DNA of 64,000 bases, taken from positions 124,001-188,000 of the forward strand of contig NZ_JAHLPM010000007.1 in the NCBI RefSeq assembly GCF_018917865.1. Reading direction: 5' to 3'. The notes under the pieces are model-generated. The model was not told the DNA's origin. It saw only the letters and a program-made list of their open reading frames with translations, and did not search any database. The stretch comes from Tissierella simiarum. GTDB taxonomy: Bacteria; Bacillota; Clostridia; Tissierellales; Tissierellaceae. Positions 15,910 through 25,012 of the stretch are shown piece after piece. The translations under genes were made by a program, and so were the position numbers. Each line of letters opens with the position of its first letter. The first letter of the stretch is position 1.

Positions 15910-17208
15910 TTAATATCCCTCCAGTACGCGACGCAATTTAATATCTATAGTATAACCTCCTGTTAAATTATGCGTTGCACTCTCAACGATATATTTGCCG
16001 TCAAATGCTCCATATCCGACTACATTAACCGTAACGCCTGCCACAAGGTCCAAATCACCGACAAGCGTAAAGTCCGCCGTAAATTCTCTTTTATTTTTCT
16101 GCCTTAACCTCTTCATTGCAAGCTGGCGAGCTTCCTCTCTGTTGTTCACCTTTTCGTTAATTTCTAGCACTTGACCGTTTTTATCTGCGTCCCTCGGCTT
16201 ATAAGTGTATTCTATTGTTTCCCCTGTTTTTGGGTCTGTATAGCTAACATGGCAACTACTGTATGCTGTATCATTAAAATTCGTTGAAAATCTGTAACTT
16301 AAAACATCCGCTTCGCCACGTTTTATGGTTCTTATTGCGTCTTTTCCTTCATATGTCGCCGCATCAAATAGCACAATTGTTTTTGCTGTCACCTTTAATG
16401 AAATGCCAGCATTTTTACAAAGCGTCTGCAAGAACACAATATCTGATTGCTGTACCTGTTCACGGCGATTGTAGTATGGATTATATGCTGATTCAAACAT
16501 GCACTTCATACCGTTTTTATTTGCGATTTCTTCTACAATAGATTTAAGGTATATATTTTCCCATGCTTTTGTTTTTTTCTGTTTACGGATTGTTGATGTG
16601 TAAGGAATAGAAGTGCCTTTTATATTTACTTTTGCAGGTGGTCCACTCCCGTCAATGCTATCCACTTCAAACACTCCGCAATCAAGTACTTTATCTTTTC
16701 CGGTAGAATCCCAATTCTTCTGGATAATTATAGCGCGAATCATCGCCCCTTTTGCACCAGCGCTTTGTGTCATTGTGTCTTGCTTTTCAGCTATTTTTTG
16801 CACTTGATTTTCTGCAAACCACCCTTTATGGTCAACATGTATCGGATATGGTATACCTTTTTTCAAATTTAAATGTCTAACCTTCCCTTTGTGGTTTGTA
16901 AGCATTTTTCCGGGCTTTCCATTTCCATAACTGCTATATTGCGGTTTACCACTTACGCTAACTTCATCCCCTATTTTCCAGCCGTCCTTTGAAGGCGGTG
17001 GGTCTGATGGCTGGGCAGGTGTGTTTAACCAATCACCCAACCACACCCCTTCCCTATCATCAAGTGTCAACTGTAAGTCGTCTGTCTTATCCTCTTCATT
17101 GTCCGTATACGTCATAGATAGTAAATATTTGTTTATGTCTGCACTGATGTCTACTCCTTCAAACTCAAGGCGTATTTCAACACGCCTTGCCATATTGCTA
17201 TCACTCAT
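15910..17208 (-). CDS. Baseplate hub, late control gpD-like, with an inserted SH3-like domain
   Basis: A 432-residue protein of the Phage_GPD/XkdQ type. The N-terminal hub domain is interrupted at about 75-145 by a small domain beginning GWKIGDEVSVSG and closing with HKGWFAENQVQK, resembling a bacterial SH3 wall-binding domain. The C-terminal part includes VNNREEARQLAMKRLRQKNK and GKYIVESATHNL, typical of this family. The hub sits on the spike; the insert could touch peptidoglycan during injection. The start follows AAGGGGG. Confidence 0.88.
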   Translation of the reverse strand: MSDSNMARRVEIRLEFEGVDISADINKYLLSMTYTDNEEDKTDDLQLTLDDREGVWLGDWLNTPAQPSDPPPSKDGWKIGDEVSVSGKPQYSSYGNGKPGKMLTNHKGKVRHLNLKKGIPYPIHVDHKGWFAENQVQKIAEKQDTMTQSAGAKGAMIRAIIIQKNWDSTGKDKVLDCGVFEVDSIDGSGPPAKVNIKGTSIPYTSTIRKQKKTKAWENIYLKSIVEEIANKNGMKCMFESAYNPYYNRREQVQQSDIVFLQTLCKNAGISLKVTAKTIVLFDAATYEGKDAIRTIKRGEADVLSYRFSTNFNDTAYSSCHVSYTDPKTGETIEYTYKPRDADKNGQVLEINEKVNNREEARQLAMKRLRQKNKREFTADFTLVGDLDLVAGVTVNVVGYGAFDGKYIVESATHNLTGGYTIDIKLRRVLEGY

Positions 17209-17419
17209 AAGCTAGCCCCCTTTTCCACGGCGGCAACTTTGCCGAAAATTCCGTTTCAACATCTGGAATATCAAGCACGATTCCCGCAGGGAAAATGACA
17301 ATATCACGATATTGTATATTATTTTTAATGAATTTATCTGTATATGCTTCGTCACCCAGTGTTTTATACGCTATTGTATCCCACATATCCCCGGAGACCG
17401 TTGTATATGTTTTACTCAT
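17201..17419 (-). CDS. Tail protein X (LysM-like)
   Basis: A 72-residue protein with the tail protein X pattern: a small LysM-like fold starting YTTVSGDMWDTIAYKTLGDE and ending in an IVLDIPDVE strand. It links the tail tube end to the hub. It overlaps the tape measure and hub genes by 8 bp at each end. Confidence 0.9.
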   Translation of the reverse strand: MSKTYTTVSGDMWDTIAYKTLGDEAYTDKFIKNNIQYRDIVIFPAGIVLDIPDVETEFSAKLPPWKRGLAYE

Positions 17420-20400
17420 ATCTTCCCCGCCTTTCGTCCTCTTCTCTTTTTCTCATTCTTTCATCTACTTGTTTCAATAGTTCTTGATTATTTTTGCGTA
17501 ACTTTTCTTCCAAATCATCTGGTTTATTTCCGTCAATATGGATTATCGGCTGGTTAGTTATTTCAATTTTCATTGAATGCTGTGTTGAATCTGCTCTTAC
17601 TGTTGGGGCTTGAACGTCTGTTGCTGTGTTTGTACTGTATTGAAGCTGTGGTAATGCCATGCCATTTGTCGTTACTGCTGCCATTTTTGCAGATGAAAAG
17701 ATCGTTTGTAATGTCGGCGCAATTGTAACAACCTCTTTAACTTCTCTGTAATTATTTTGTGTTCGTGCCTTATTAATATTGTTAAATATCTGCCCTGTCT
17801 GTGCGGCAGTAAACACTTTTCTGCCTTTTGCATTTGTAATAAGTTCGGCACCTTTTTCGCCTGCAATAAATGTGTCCGGAGTACTTTCTGTTCCTTTTGC
17901 GAACATCGGTATTTCTGGTACTGATAATCCCTTGCCGCCGATAACTGGAACCCAGTTAGGTATCTGAATCTTATTAAGCCCACGAATAAGGGTATTTACT
18001 CCACTTATAATAAAATTTAAGGGTGCTTTGATGATACTTTTCATTGCTTCCCAAACACCACTAAATATGCTTTTAACCCCTTCCCAAGCTTGCTTCCAAT
18101 TACCTGTAAAAACACCGATGAAAACATCTATTATCCCTTTAATGACACTTAATGCCCCACCGATAACACCCATAATAGTACTTAATGATGTACTAATTAT
18201 AGCCTGAATTGTCGGCATTAAAAATTGAATAATACCCATTATTGCCGTTGCTACTCCTTGAATGACCATCCACACACTTTGTATGATACCGGAAATAGTA
18301 GGTGCCCATTCTGCAAGTTTTTGTGCAATCATCGGTAATACTGTGCCAACTATGAAATTAAAAACACCCTCAATTATCGGCTTTACGTTCGTATTAACAA
18401 AGTTTATGAATTGACCAACAATGTTTCCTATTGTTTGAAATACTGTTACAAACCCATTTAGGAAATTTGTTAATGCTGGGTAATTTCCAAATGTTTCATC
18501 TATGAATTTCCTCATCCCTTCAATGCCGCCATCTGTAAACACATTCTTTATTGCATTTCCGATATTGCTTATAACTCCAACCACTTTATCAAATACCACA
18601 AGTCCCGATTTACCGAATACATTTTCTATAACTTCCCTTACTTTATCCATATGTCCGTGTAAAAGTTGAACTGCGGATACGATTAGCATAACCACCCCAA
18701 CAACTGGGAATATTTTTCCAAACAAACCGCTGAATGGTCCAAAAATAGCCCCGCCAAGTTTCGCAAGGGGTGCAAGTAATTTACCTATTCCCATAAATGG
18801 TTTAGCTATCATTATTCCAATTTTTCCAAGAGGTCCAGCTACAATTTTACTTCCTACACCTCCGAATATCGACGCTATTTTGCCGCCAATTCCTCCGAAT
18901 ACAGTTACTAATTTCCCGCTGATTCCACCGAAAGCATTTCCAAACACCCTGCTCATTCCAGAAAACAATGTTGCAATTCTGCCGCCGCCGAATACTTGCC
19001 CAATTGCACTTTCTACACCACCAAGCGCGCCTTTAATTCCTCCAAAATAGTTTTTAATTCCTGCCCCTGCTGTTGTAAGTCTGTTTGAAAGTCCCATCGC
19101 TTCAACGCTCGCCGACGCTGTTCTGCCCTTAAAAAGCGTAAAAACCTTTTGTACTGCATTTATGCCCTGCTTCATATCCAAAAACGCTAACTTCGCGCCA
19201 AGTGTTGCAATCTTTAATGTAGCTAATCCTCCGACAACTTTTAATATTGTTCTAGTTAATTCTGGATTCGCGTCTGCAAACTGTGTAAGCTTTGTAAGGA
19301 ATGCTGTTACCTTTTCCATACCTCTCGTAAGCGCTGGCAACAATGCGTCACCTAAAGCAATTTGTAAACCTTCTAACGCTGATTGAGCAAGTATTACTTT
19401 TCCCTCGAAATTGTCAAGCATCGTTTCCGCCATTTTCTTTGCGGCGCCATCTGCGTTATAAACAGCCTGTGCCAACTTATTGTAATCTTCTTCCGATGAA
19501 TTTACAATGGATAGTAAACCCGCCATCGCTGTTTTACCTGCAATTGCTTCTGCTTCTTGTACTTTCCCAGCGGCTGTTAAACCTTCCATAGCCTGTGTTA
19601 CTTCTCCGTATAGTTCTGCTTGAGTTTTAAGCTCTCCATTTTCTTTTTTAAGGTCTATTGCAAGGCTTTGTGCTGTTTGCGTAAGACTTGCTTCCGCCGC
19701 GGCTTTTTCTGCCTGTGTCATTCCATTAAATGCTGTTCTTACATCATCTATAATCTCTTTTAGTCCTCGCATTGAACCATCTGCATTATTTGTCGTGACA
19801 ATGAACTCTGCGCCATCTGCTTGCGCAACCTTAAAGTCACTAGATAAAGCCGTAAATATTCTGCGCAACGACGTTCCACTTTGACTTGCTTTAATTCCCG
19901 AATTTGCCATCAACCCAAGTACAAGTGCGGTATCTTCAACAGCAAACCCATATGCCCCAGCGAGTGGCGCGGCATATTTAAATGATTCTCCTAGTAATGA
20001 AACGTTCGTGTTTGAGTTGCTTGAAGCCGCGGCGAGAACATCCGCAAAATGGGCGCTGTCACTTGCTTTTAACCCGAATGCTGTTAATGCGTCCGTTACA
20101 ATGTCGGATACGATCCCCAATTCTTCGCCTGACGCCGCCGCGAGGTCCATGACACCTTCTAGCCCCGCAAGCATATCTCCTGTTTTCCATCCTGCCATCG
20201 ACATATATTCAAGGGCTTTCCCTGCTTCAACTGCCGTAAACTTTGTTGTTGCCCCCATCTTCTTGGCTTCTGCAATAAGAAGTGTCATTTGCTCCTTTGT
20301 TGAACCGGAAATAGCTTCAACCTTCGACATTTGCGCTTGAAATCCTGCCGCAGTTCGTACTGGTCCAGCGTATATTGCCGCACCTATGGCAGTTACAGCA

Positions 20401-20939
20401 CCGACTGTTCCAAGTAGTTCCTTTCTGGTTTTTCTAATTTGTTCCGCATTTTTCTGTTGGGCGGCGGTTATCTTTGATAGTTCCTCCTGACTTTTCTTTA
20501 CCGCTTCATAACTTTTCGCAAGTTTACCGTTTGCCGCTTCCAAATTGTTAGTGTTTACACCCGCAGTTCGTAACTCTGAACCTAATTTCCCAAGTTTCTT
20601 TTCTTGCTCACTTATGCGAGTAGTTGTCTGTTCAATCTGGCGGGCATTGCGTTCAAATTTCTTCCTCAATTCCTCCGATGGCTTTTCAGTCTTGCTCATT
20701 TCCTGTTGTAGTCTTTCATGTTCTACGTTAAGTTCTGCCAATTTTTCTTTGTTTTTTTCTATAGCTTCCGATTGTTTCTTATATCCATCAATCTTTCCAG
20801 AAAGTGAATTTATTTTTGTGAGGGTGTTCTGGAGTTGCTTTGTTGTATTCATTGCTGTTTGAAATGTGCTGTTGAAATTTCCTCCAAGTGCGGCTTTTAA
20901 TTTAAAGAGCAACTCATATTCTTTTCTACTTCCCGCCAA
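17412..20939 (-). CDS. Tail tape measure protein
   Basis: A 1175-residue protein with a TTG start directly after the stop of the frameshift extension. Layout: N-terminal coiled coil (about 35-190); TP901-type tape-measure core (about 200-420, with KFTAVEAGKALEYMSMAGWK); glycine-rich hydrophobic region (about 640-760) likely to form the membrane channel; C-terminal hydrophobic and charged part. Residues set tail length, roughly 170 nm for this size. It is expressed with its chaperones just upstream. Confidence 0.95.
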   Translation of the reverse strand: MAGSRKEYELLFKLKAALGGNFNSTFQTAMNTTKQLQNTLTKINSLSGKIDGYKKQSEAIEKNKEKLAELNVEHERLQQEMSKTEKPSEELRKKFERNARQIEQTTTRISEQEKKLGKLGSELRTAGVNTNNLEAANGKLAKSYEAVKKSQEELSKITAAQQKNAEQIRKTRKELLGTVGAVTAIGAAIYAGPVRTAAGFQAQMSKVEAISGSTKEQMTLLIAEAKKMGATTKFTAVEAGKALEYMSMAGWKTGDMLAGLEGVMDLAAASGEELGIVSDIVTDALTAFGLKASDSAHFADVLAAASSNSNTNVSLLGESFKYAAPLAGAYGFAVEDTALVLGLMANSGIKASQSGTSLRRIFTALSSDFKVAQADGAEFIVTTNNADGSMRGLKEIIDDVRTAFNGMTQAEKAAAEASLTQTAQSLAIDLKKENGELKTQAELYGEVTQAMEGLTAAGKVQEAEAIAGKTAMAGLLSIVNSSEEDYNKLAQAVYNADGAAKKMAETMLDNFEGKVILAQSALEGLQIALGDALLPALTRGMEKVTAFLTKLTQFADANPELTRTILKVVGGLATLKIATLGAKLAFLDMKQGINAVQKVFTLFKGRTASASVEAMGLSNRLTTAGAGIKNYFGGIKGALGGVESAIGQVFGGGRIATLFSGMSRVFGNAFGGISGKLVTVFGGIGGKIASIFGGVGSKIVAGPLGKIGIMIAKPFMGIGKLLAPLAKLGGAIFGPFSGLFGKIFPVVGVVMLIVSAVQLLHGHMDKVREVIENVFGKSGLVVFDKVVGVISNIGNAIKNVFTDGGIEGMRKFIDETFGNYPALTNFLNGFVTVFQTIGNIVGQFINFVNTNVKPIIEGVFNFIVGTVLPMIAQKLAEWAPTISGIIQSVWMVIQGVATAIMGIIQFLMPTIQAIISTSLSTIMGVIGGALSVIKGIIDVFIGVFTGNWKQAWEGVKSIFSGVWEAMKSIIKAPLNFIISGVNTLIRGLNKIQIPNWVPVIGGKGLSVPEIPMFAKGTESTPDTFIAGEKGAELITNAKGRKVFTAAQTGQIFNNINKARTQNNYREVKEVVTIAPTLQTIFSSAKMAAVTTNGMALPQLQYSTNTATDVQAPTVRADSTQHSMKIEITNQPIIHIDGNKPDDLEEKLRKNNQELLKQVDERMRKREEDERRGRYE

Positions 20940-21122
20940 TTACTCACCCCCTTTTGCGTCCTCTTCTGCGGCGGCATTTACATCACGTATCCACGCCACA
21001 AACTCTGTAGTTGTCATTTCAACCCAAAAAGAAACAGGCGTGAAAGTTGCCTTTGCAAGCCTGTAGCTTTCTTGACGCCACCAACGCCCCGGGCTTTTTA
21101 ATAGCCCGAACTTATTAAAAAA
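20940..21122 (-). CDS. -1 frameshift extension of the tail assembly chaperone (GT-type)
   Basis: A slippery heptamer T TTT TTA (21116-21122) sits 5 codons before the end of the chaperone gene. A -1 shift continues for 58 codons (NKFGLLKSPGRWWRQESYRL onwards) to the TAA at 20940, directly before the tape measure start. This matches the gpG/gpGT arrangement known for tailed phages. The extension has no start of its own. It would bind the tape measure while the shared N-terminal part recruits tube protein. Confidence 0.85.
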   Translation of the reverse strand, partial: FFNKFGLLKSPGRWWRQESYRLAKATFTPVSFWVEMTTTEFVAWIRDVNAAAEEDAKGGE

Positions 21123-21577
21123 TTACGTGCCGCATTGGTGATTTTATTAAATTCTACAAGTGGCATACTTTCCAATACATCCGCGCCGATTCCTCCGGCT
21201 TTTGCCGCCATCCTGCATTGAAAACCTCTTGATATTTCCGGGGCAAGTGCGTATTCTCCCATTTCCTGCATTTCGGTTTCAATGGAAATCATGTCTTTCC
21301 CGGTCAATCTATCAAAGTAAAAATTAAGTGTTTCAAACTTTTTCCCTTCAAATTCAAAAGGCTTTTTAAACTTGTGAACATAAACCCCATTTTCGCCTTC
21401 TGTAGCGTTTTTATTTACTCCGGGATTTAAGGCATTCGCTGTTTCCCCTTCCCCCAAATCTATAATCGCACCGGGCGCAAGTTCAACTGATGTATTTACT
21501 TGACTATCTACTTTTTCTTTCTCTGTAGCTAATTGTGAGCCTTCCATATTCATGCTTTTAATATTTTTTTCACTCAT
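21098..21577 (-). CDS. Tail assembly chaperone (G-type), copy 1
   Basis: A 159-residue protein between the tube protein and the tape measure, the fixed place of this chaperone. The C-terminal 105 residues (from NKNATEGENG) are identical to the copy at 35565-35975. Residues 33-54 (ELAPGAIIDLGEGETANALN and the next two) are absent from that copy and match the portal protein. The RBS is AGGAGG. Its frameshift product reaches 20940. Confidence 0.88.
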   Translation of the reverse strand: MSEKNIKSMNMEGSQLATEKEKVDSQVNTSVELAPGAIIDLGEGETANALNPGVNKNATEGENGVYVHKFKKPFEFEGKKFETLNFYFDRLTGKDMISIETEMQEMGEYALAPEISRGFQCRMAAKAGGIGADVLESMPLVEFNKITNAARNFLISSGY

Positions 21578-21617
21578 TTTCTTTCCTCCTAATATTTTTT
21601 ATTGATAAAATGAAAAC
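21103..21617 (-). repeat. Long direct repeat, copy 1 (partner 35568-36016)
   Basis: It covers the shared chaperone coding region (8 mismatches in about 317 nt) and the leader with the RBS (about 39 nt identical). The middle differs by a 67-nt insertion and a diverged N-terminal segment. The same orientation as the partner would allow a 14.5-kb deletion by homologous recombination. Confidence 0.9.
21420..21486 (-). repeat. 67-nt segment shared with the portal gene
   Basis: Matches 28340-28406 with one mismatch (66/67). It replaces a single base of the ancestral chaperone, a net gain of 66 nt or 22 codons, so the frame is kept and it is read in the same frame as in the portal. Confidence 0.95.
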
Positions 21618-21638
21618 CAGCGAGTTTTCTCGCTGGTT
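21615..21638 (-). terminator. Hairpin between tube and chaperone genes
   Basis: 10-bp perfect stem with a 4-nt loop just at the tube protein stop codon. Without a good T-run it may be a partial terminator or a stability element that keeps tube mRNA above chaperone mRNA. Confidence 0.55.
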
Positions 21639-22155
21639 ATTTTCCAAGTGCCTTACGCACATCTGCCAAATAGTCTTTGCCATTTACAAAATATATAAAA
21701 TTTAAAATGTCAATTTCAAGTGTCTTTTTCCCGTCAATGAACGTTGCCCAATAGGTTGCAGAAAACTCCATTGAAGCTTCTGCTGGAGAAGCTGGAGCAA
21801 CCTTTCCGGGATTAAGCTTTTTGGGCTTAACAACCATTACATGCTTAACAGACGTAACGGTTGTTTGCCCAGAAACAGTATCTTTCCCCTGTTGCGCAAC
21901 CCTTAAATCAATTTGATGGTCGCGTGGTTCAAGTAATGCCACTGCGTCTTTTACAAGAGTTCTAAAGTTAAGCGTAAGCGTCATTGCTTCAAGGTGTCCA
22001 AGTATAACACTTTCAAAGGTTCCGCTAATTCCTGCCCCTTTCACTTCCTCTGTCAAGCTCGAAATTTCCGGCAATGTTACTTCTGCCATTCCGTAATATT
22101 CTGTTGAGTTTTCATATACAGCAAAGTTAATTATAGATTCGTTAATTTTTGGCAT
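21637..22155 (-). CDS. Tail tube protein
   Basis: A 172-residue protein of the contractile-phage tube (FII) family, from MPKINESIINFAVY to the C-terminal EIDILNFIYFVNGKDYL. The ATG nine bases after AGGAGG is preferred over one six bases earlier. It follows the sheath gene. Tube hexamers stack inside the sheath and carry DNA. Confidence 0.9.
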   Translation of the reverse strand: MPKINESIINFAVYENSTEYYGMAEVTLPEISSLTEEVKGAGISGTFESVILGHLEAMTLTLNFRTLVKDAVALLEPRDHQIDLRVAQQGKDTVSGQTTVTSVKHVMVVKPKKLNPGKVAPASPAEASMEFSATYWATFIDGKKTLEIDILNFIYFVNGKDYLADVRKALGK

Positions 22156-22170
22156 ATCCATTTACCTCCT

Positions 22171-23619
22171 TTACGCCTTTAATGCCGCAGTAATATAATT
22201 TGCATCATACTCTAAAATAAACTCTAATTCTTTCGCTGGTGATGGCGGTGTCATATAAATGTGGAAAACAGCTTTCCCCGCCATAAGTGCAGTTGTGCTG
22301 TTTTCCTCGTCTTTAAATTCAACTCTGCCACCAAGCAACTTTTCTTCTGATGTAAGTCCATTCAACCAAATGTTAAGGCTGTCAATAATGGAATCAATCA
22401 AACGACGGTTTAACTTGCTGTCAATCCTTGACCAGTACGTTAAAATAACACTGTTAGAAACCCAGTTGAACATACGGGACACACAAATAAAATAGTCCTT
22501 TACATCCGTGTTAGCAGGAAAGCAGGCTGTTTCATTGCCCCAAAGAACGAAACCACCTATGAAATTCAAGGCGGTAACAATTCCGTTTGAGTTAAGGAAA
22601 TTCGCTTCCTGTAAACCTATAGCAATTTCTGTTCCATCTTTTAGGACCGCACTATCAATTTGCATCAGTTTATTTGACGGACTTTCGCAAGGGCAATCGC
22701 CGTTTTCTGTATCAACTCTTGCTATAAGCCCTGCCATCTGTGTTGACATGTGAAACACTCTGTTTCCAAGCTTACACATAGGGAAGCAAAGTATTTGCGT
22801 TTTTGAGTTGATATTATCTGCTCTCTTCCAAGCAGGTGCGTCCGCATAGTGCTTTACGGTTGTTGTATCTACATCAATCAATGCTTTGCCCTCAAAGATT
22901 CCATTGATATTTTGCGCTTTACTACTCATAATTGCCGCAATTTCTGCTTTATGGGACCATCCCGGGCAAAGTATAATATCCGGAATAATGCCTAACATCG
23001 GAAAAACTTTGTCAATTAGTTCAAATCCTGTGCTTTCCTTTGTTTCCACATTGAAGCCGCCTATTATTTCCGCGTCTGTAACTTTTGATGAGTCAACTTC
23101 ACTATAAGCAATGTTTAGTTTTGTTGTTGATTCTAGTATTGTTCCACCGTCAAGAACTTCAAGCACAAGTTTTTCATTGTCATAGAATAAATCATAGTCC
23201 TTTCCAACTTCGTATGCTGTTCCTCCTGCTCCTGCTTCACTTTTTACAACAACGGTGCTTTTTATAGCTTCAAGCGGCAAGTATGCTTTTTTCTCTACTA
23301 GGTCAATATCTGCCGCAGGAACTACCTTTTTATGTTTTGCAGGGTCAAGCACATTAACAAATACAACCGGGCTTACTCCATAAAGTTTAAAGTGTGAATA
23401 CATTACTTCGCAAAGGTTGTATTTCTCCCAGTTATCACTATAACCCAATGCGGTAACTACTTCATTGTAATTGTTTCCAAGTATAGGAACATTCGTTTTC
23501 CCACCTACCATGTGAACTGGCGCTGTACCTACAACAAAGGCAATTCCACTTCCCGCCGCAACCGGAGTTGAAACCGATGTTTCAATTTGTCGCGTTTTTA
23601 CACCATGATAATATGCCAT
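22171..23619 (-). CDS. Tail sheath protein
   Basis: A 482-residue sheath protein. The N-terminus MAYYHGVKTRQIETSVSTPV is typical, as is the C-terminal handshake region from about 360 on (FICVSRMFNWVSNSVILTYW). It proves a contractile tail. It contracts to drive the tube through the envelope. It lies between a small gene and the tube gene. Confidence 0.96.
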   Translation of the reverse strand: MAYYHGVKTRQIETSVSTPVAAGSGIAFVVGTAPVHMVGGKTNVPILGNNYNEVVTALGYSDNWEKYNLCEVMYSHFKLYGVSPVVFVNVLDPAKHKKVVPAADIDLVEKKAYLPLEAIKSTVVVKSEAGAGGTAYEVGKDYDLFYDNEKLVLEVLDGGTILESTTKLNIAYSEVDSSKVTDAEIIGGFNVETKESTGFELIDKVFPMLGIIPDIILCPGWSHKAEIAAIMSSKAQNINGIFEGKALIDVDTTTVKHYADAPAWKRADNINSKTQILCFPMCKLGNRVFHMSTQMAGLIARVDTENGDCPCESPSNKLMQIDSAVLKDGTEIAIGLQEANFLNSNGIVTALNFIGGFVLWGNETACFPANTDVKDYFICVSRMFNWVSNSVILTYWSRIDSKLNRRLIDSIIDSLNIWLNGLTSEEKLLGGRVEFKDEENSTTALMAGKAVFHIYMTPPSPAKELEFILEYDANYITAALKA

Positions 23620-23621
23620 CT

Positions 23622-23960
23622 TTATTCCTCCTTATTATTACTCATTGCAGAAGCAATATCATTGTAATATTTATTAATAACGTTTCCCGGCGCTTGTACT
23701 TTTGCTTTCATTTCGCCTAACTTATGGACCGGGACAATCAAGCGCACAATTTCCGGGTATTCTTCTAATACTTCTTTGTAATATGTTTTAATTTCTTCAA
23801 TTCCACCGCATAAAACAATATTGCTTTTTAACTTTCCGCCCGGTAACGACGGTCCAATGTAAACAAAATGCTTATAACCTTCGTTTTCTGTTTTTGCTTT
23901 TTTTGTTTCTATTACGTTCACCGTTTCTTCTGGTGAATTAGTATTTTTCTTTACAGCCAT
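23622..23960 (-). CDS. Hypothetical protein upstream of the sheath
   Basis: A 112-residue protein with a charged, disordered N-terminus (1-27) and a compact domain (HFVYIGPSLPGGKLKSNIVL onward) resembling small proteins that precede the sheath in Mu-like phages (for example Mu gp38 position). Function unknown. It overlaps the next gene by 10 bp. Confidence 0.65.
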   Translation of the reverse strand: MAVKKNTNSPEETVNVIETKKAKTENEGYKHFVYIGPSLPGGKLKSNIVLCGGIEEIKTYYKEVLEEYPEIVRLIVPVHKLGEMKAKVQAPGNVINKYYNDIASAMSNNKEE

Positions 23961-24439
23961 AAACCTTCAACCTCTCTTTCTACCTCTGGAATTTCCCATA
24001 TCGTTAACATTTCGCCCATGTAAAATGGGGCTGTACTGTCTGGATAAACAATATATTCAAGTGGTTTCTTAATCAAGAATTGTTTCCCAATGATTCCCGT
24101 TTTTAATAATGCAATTCGTATTCGGGTTAATAGATTTAAAACGTCTAGTGCTCCCTCTCCGCCATCTTCCGAATATGTCGCAACAACTATTCTGATTTTG
24201 CATTCACTTTCTGCGCTTTGCCCTTCTTCCTGTTCATCTTTACCCGTTAAAAACTGCAAAAGAATGTATGGAATAAGTTTTATTTCTGCGTCTTTGTCGG
24301 GTAGTCGCATTTTATGAACCTCCGCGGGTCTTTCGCTCAATTCCCCGCTACTTCCTCTTACTCGAACAGAAAGAATAATGTCTTTTATATGTTCTTCAAT
24401 GAACTTTTTTAATTCATCAAGCAATACAATAGGGGTCAT
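23951..24439 (-). CDS. Mu gp37-like tail completion protein
   Basis: A 162-residue protein. The middle contains RIVVATYSEDGGEGALDVLN LLTRIR and ends with YMGEMLTIWEIP, which resembles the Mu gp37 family thought to act at the tail terminator position. The position between the minor tail Z-like gene and the sheath agrees. Family assignment is moderate. Confidence 0.55.
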   Translation of the reverse strand: MTPIVLLDELKKFIEEHIKDIILSVRVRGSSGELSERPAEVHKMRLPDKDAEIKLIPYILLQFLTGKDEQEEGQSAESECKIRIVVATYSEDGGEGALDVLNLLTRIRIALLKTGIIGKQFLIKKPLEYIVYPDSTAPFYMGEMLTIWEIPEVEREVEGLWL

Positions 24440-24454
24440 AGTTTAATCCCTCCC

Positions 24455-25012
24455 TTAAACATAGCCGTTTAATATACGGCTTATTTCATGCTCAATACGT
24501 TTATCAATTGTTTCTTGTGCGGCGGCTTCAACTTTTTGTATTACCCCTGCATTACCCATCATGTGTGCTGTTGATGGTCCGAAAAGCTGTTGAGACGTTT
24601 CACGCTTGCTAGTCATTCGTTCAAAAACTCCTGCGCCATATCTTCCTAGATTCGCAACATACGCCGATTGTAACCGTTTCCCACCTTCTGTTCTTAAAAC
24701 AGACACACTCACTGTCTTTCTTTTTGGTTCACTCGGCGTTACTTTAAACTTAATTAATGGAATCACTGACCCTGCAAATTCAATTTGCCCTTCCAAATTT
24801 CTCATGCTCGCCCGTTTCAACTTCATGTTTTGATTGCTGGTAATGTCGCTTTGTTTTATGCGGTACGTTTCCCGAATCATTTTCCCAGACTTTGAACGTA
24901 CCGTCATTAACGCTCTATTTATCGTGTTGTAAAAGGCTTTGTTAGGGGCATTTTTTATTCCTCCAAGTATCAAATTAACCCTTTCTATTTGTTCGTTTGT
25001 TATTTCAATCAT
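24455..25012 (-). CDS. Minor tail protein Z-like
   Basis: A 185-residue basic protein that matches the phage Minor_tail_Z pattern: KAFYNTINRALMTVRSKSGK and MRETYRIKQSDI-like IRETYRIKQSDIT. In lambda, gpZ joins completed tails to heads. It overlaps the next upstream gene (ATGA type, 4 bp). Confidence 0.82.
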   Translation of the reverse strand: MIEITNEQIERVNLILGGIKNAPNKAFYNTINRALMTVRSKSGKMIRETYRIKQSDITSNQNMKLKRASMRNLEGQIEFAGSVIPLIKFKVTPSEPKRKTVSVSVLRTEGGKRLQSAYVANLGRYGAGVFERMTSKRETSQQLFGPSTAHMMGNAGVIQKVEAAAQETIDKRIEHEISRILNGYV

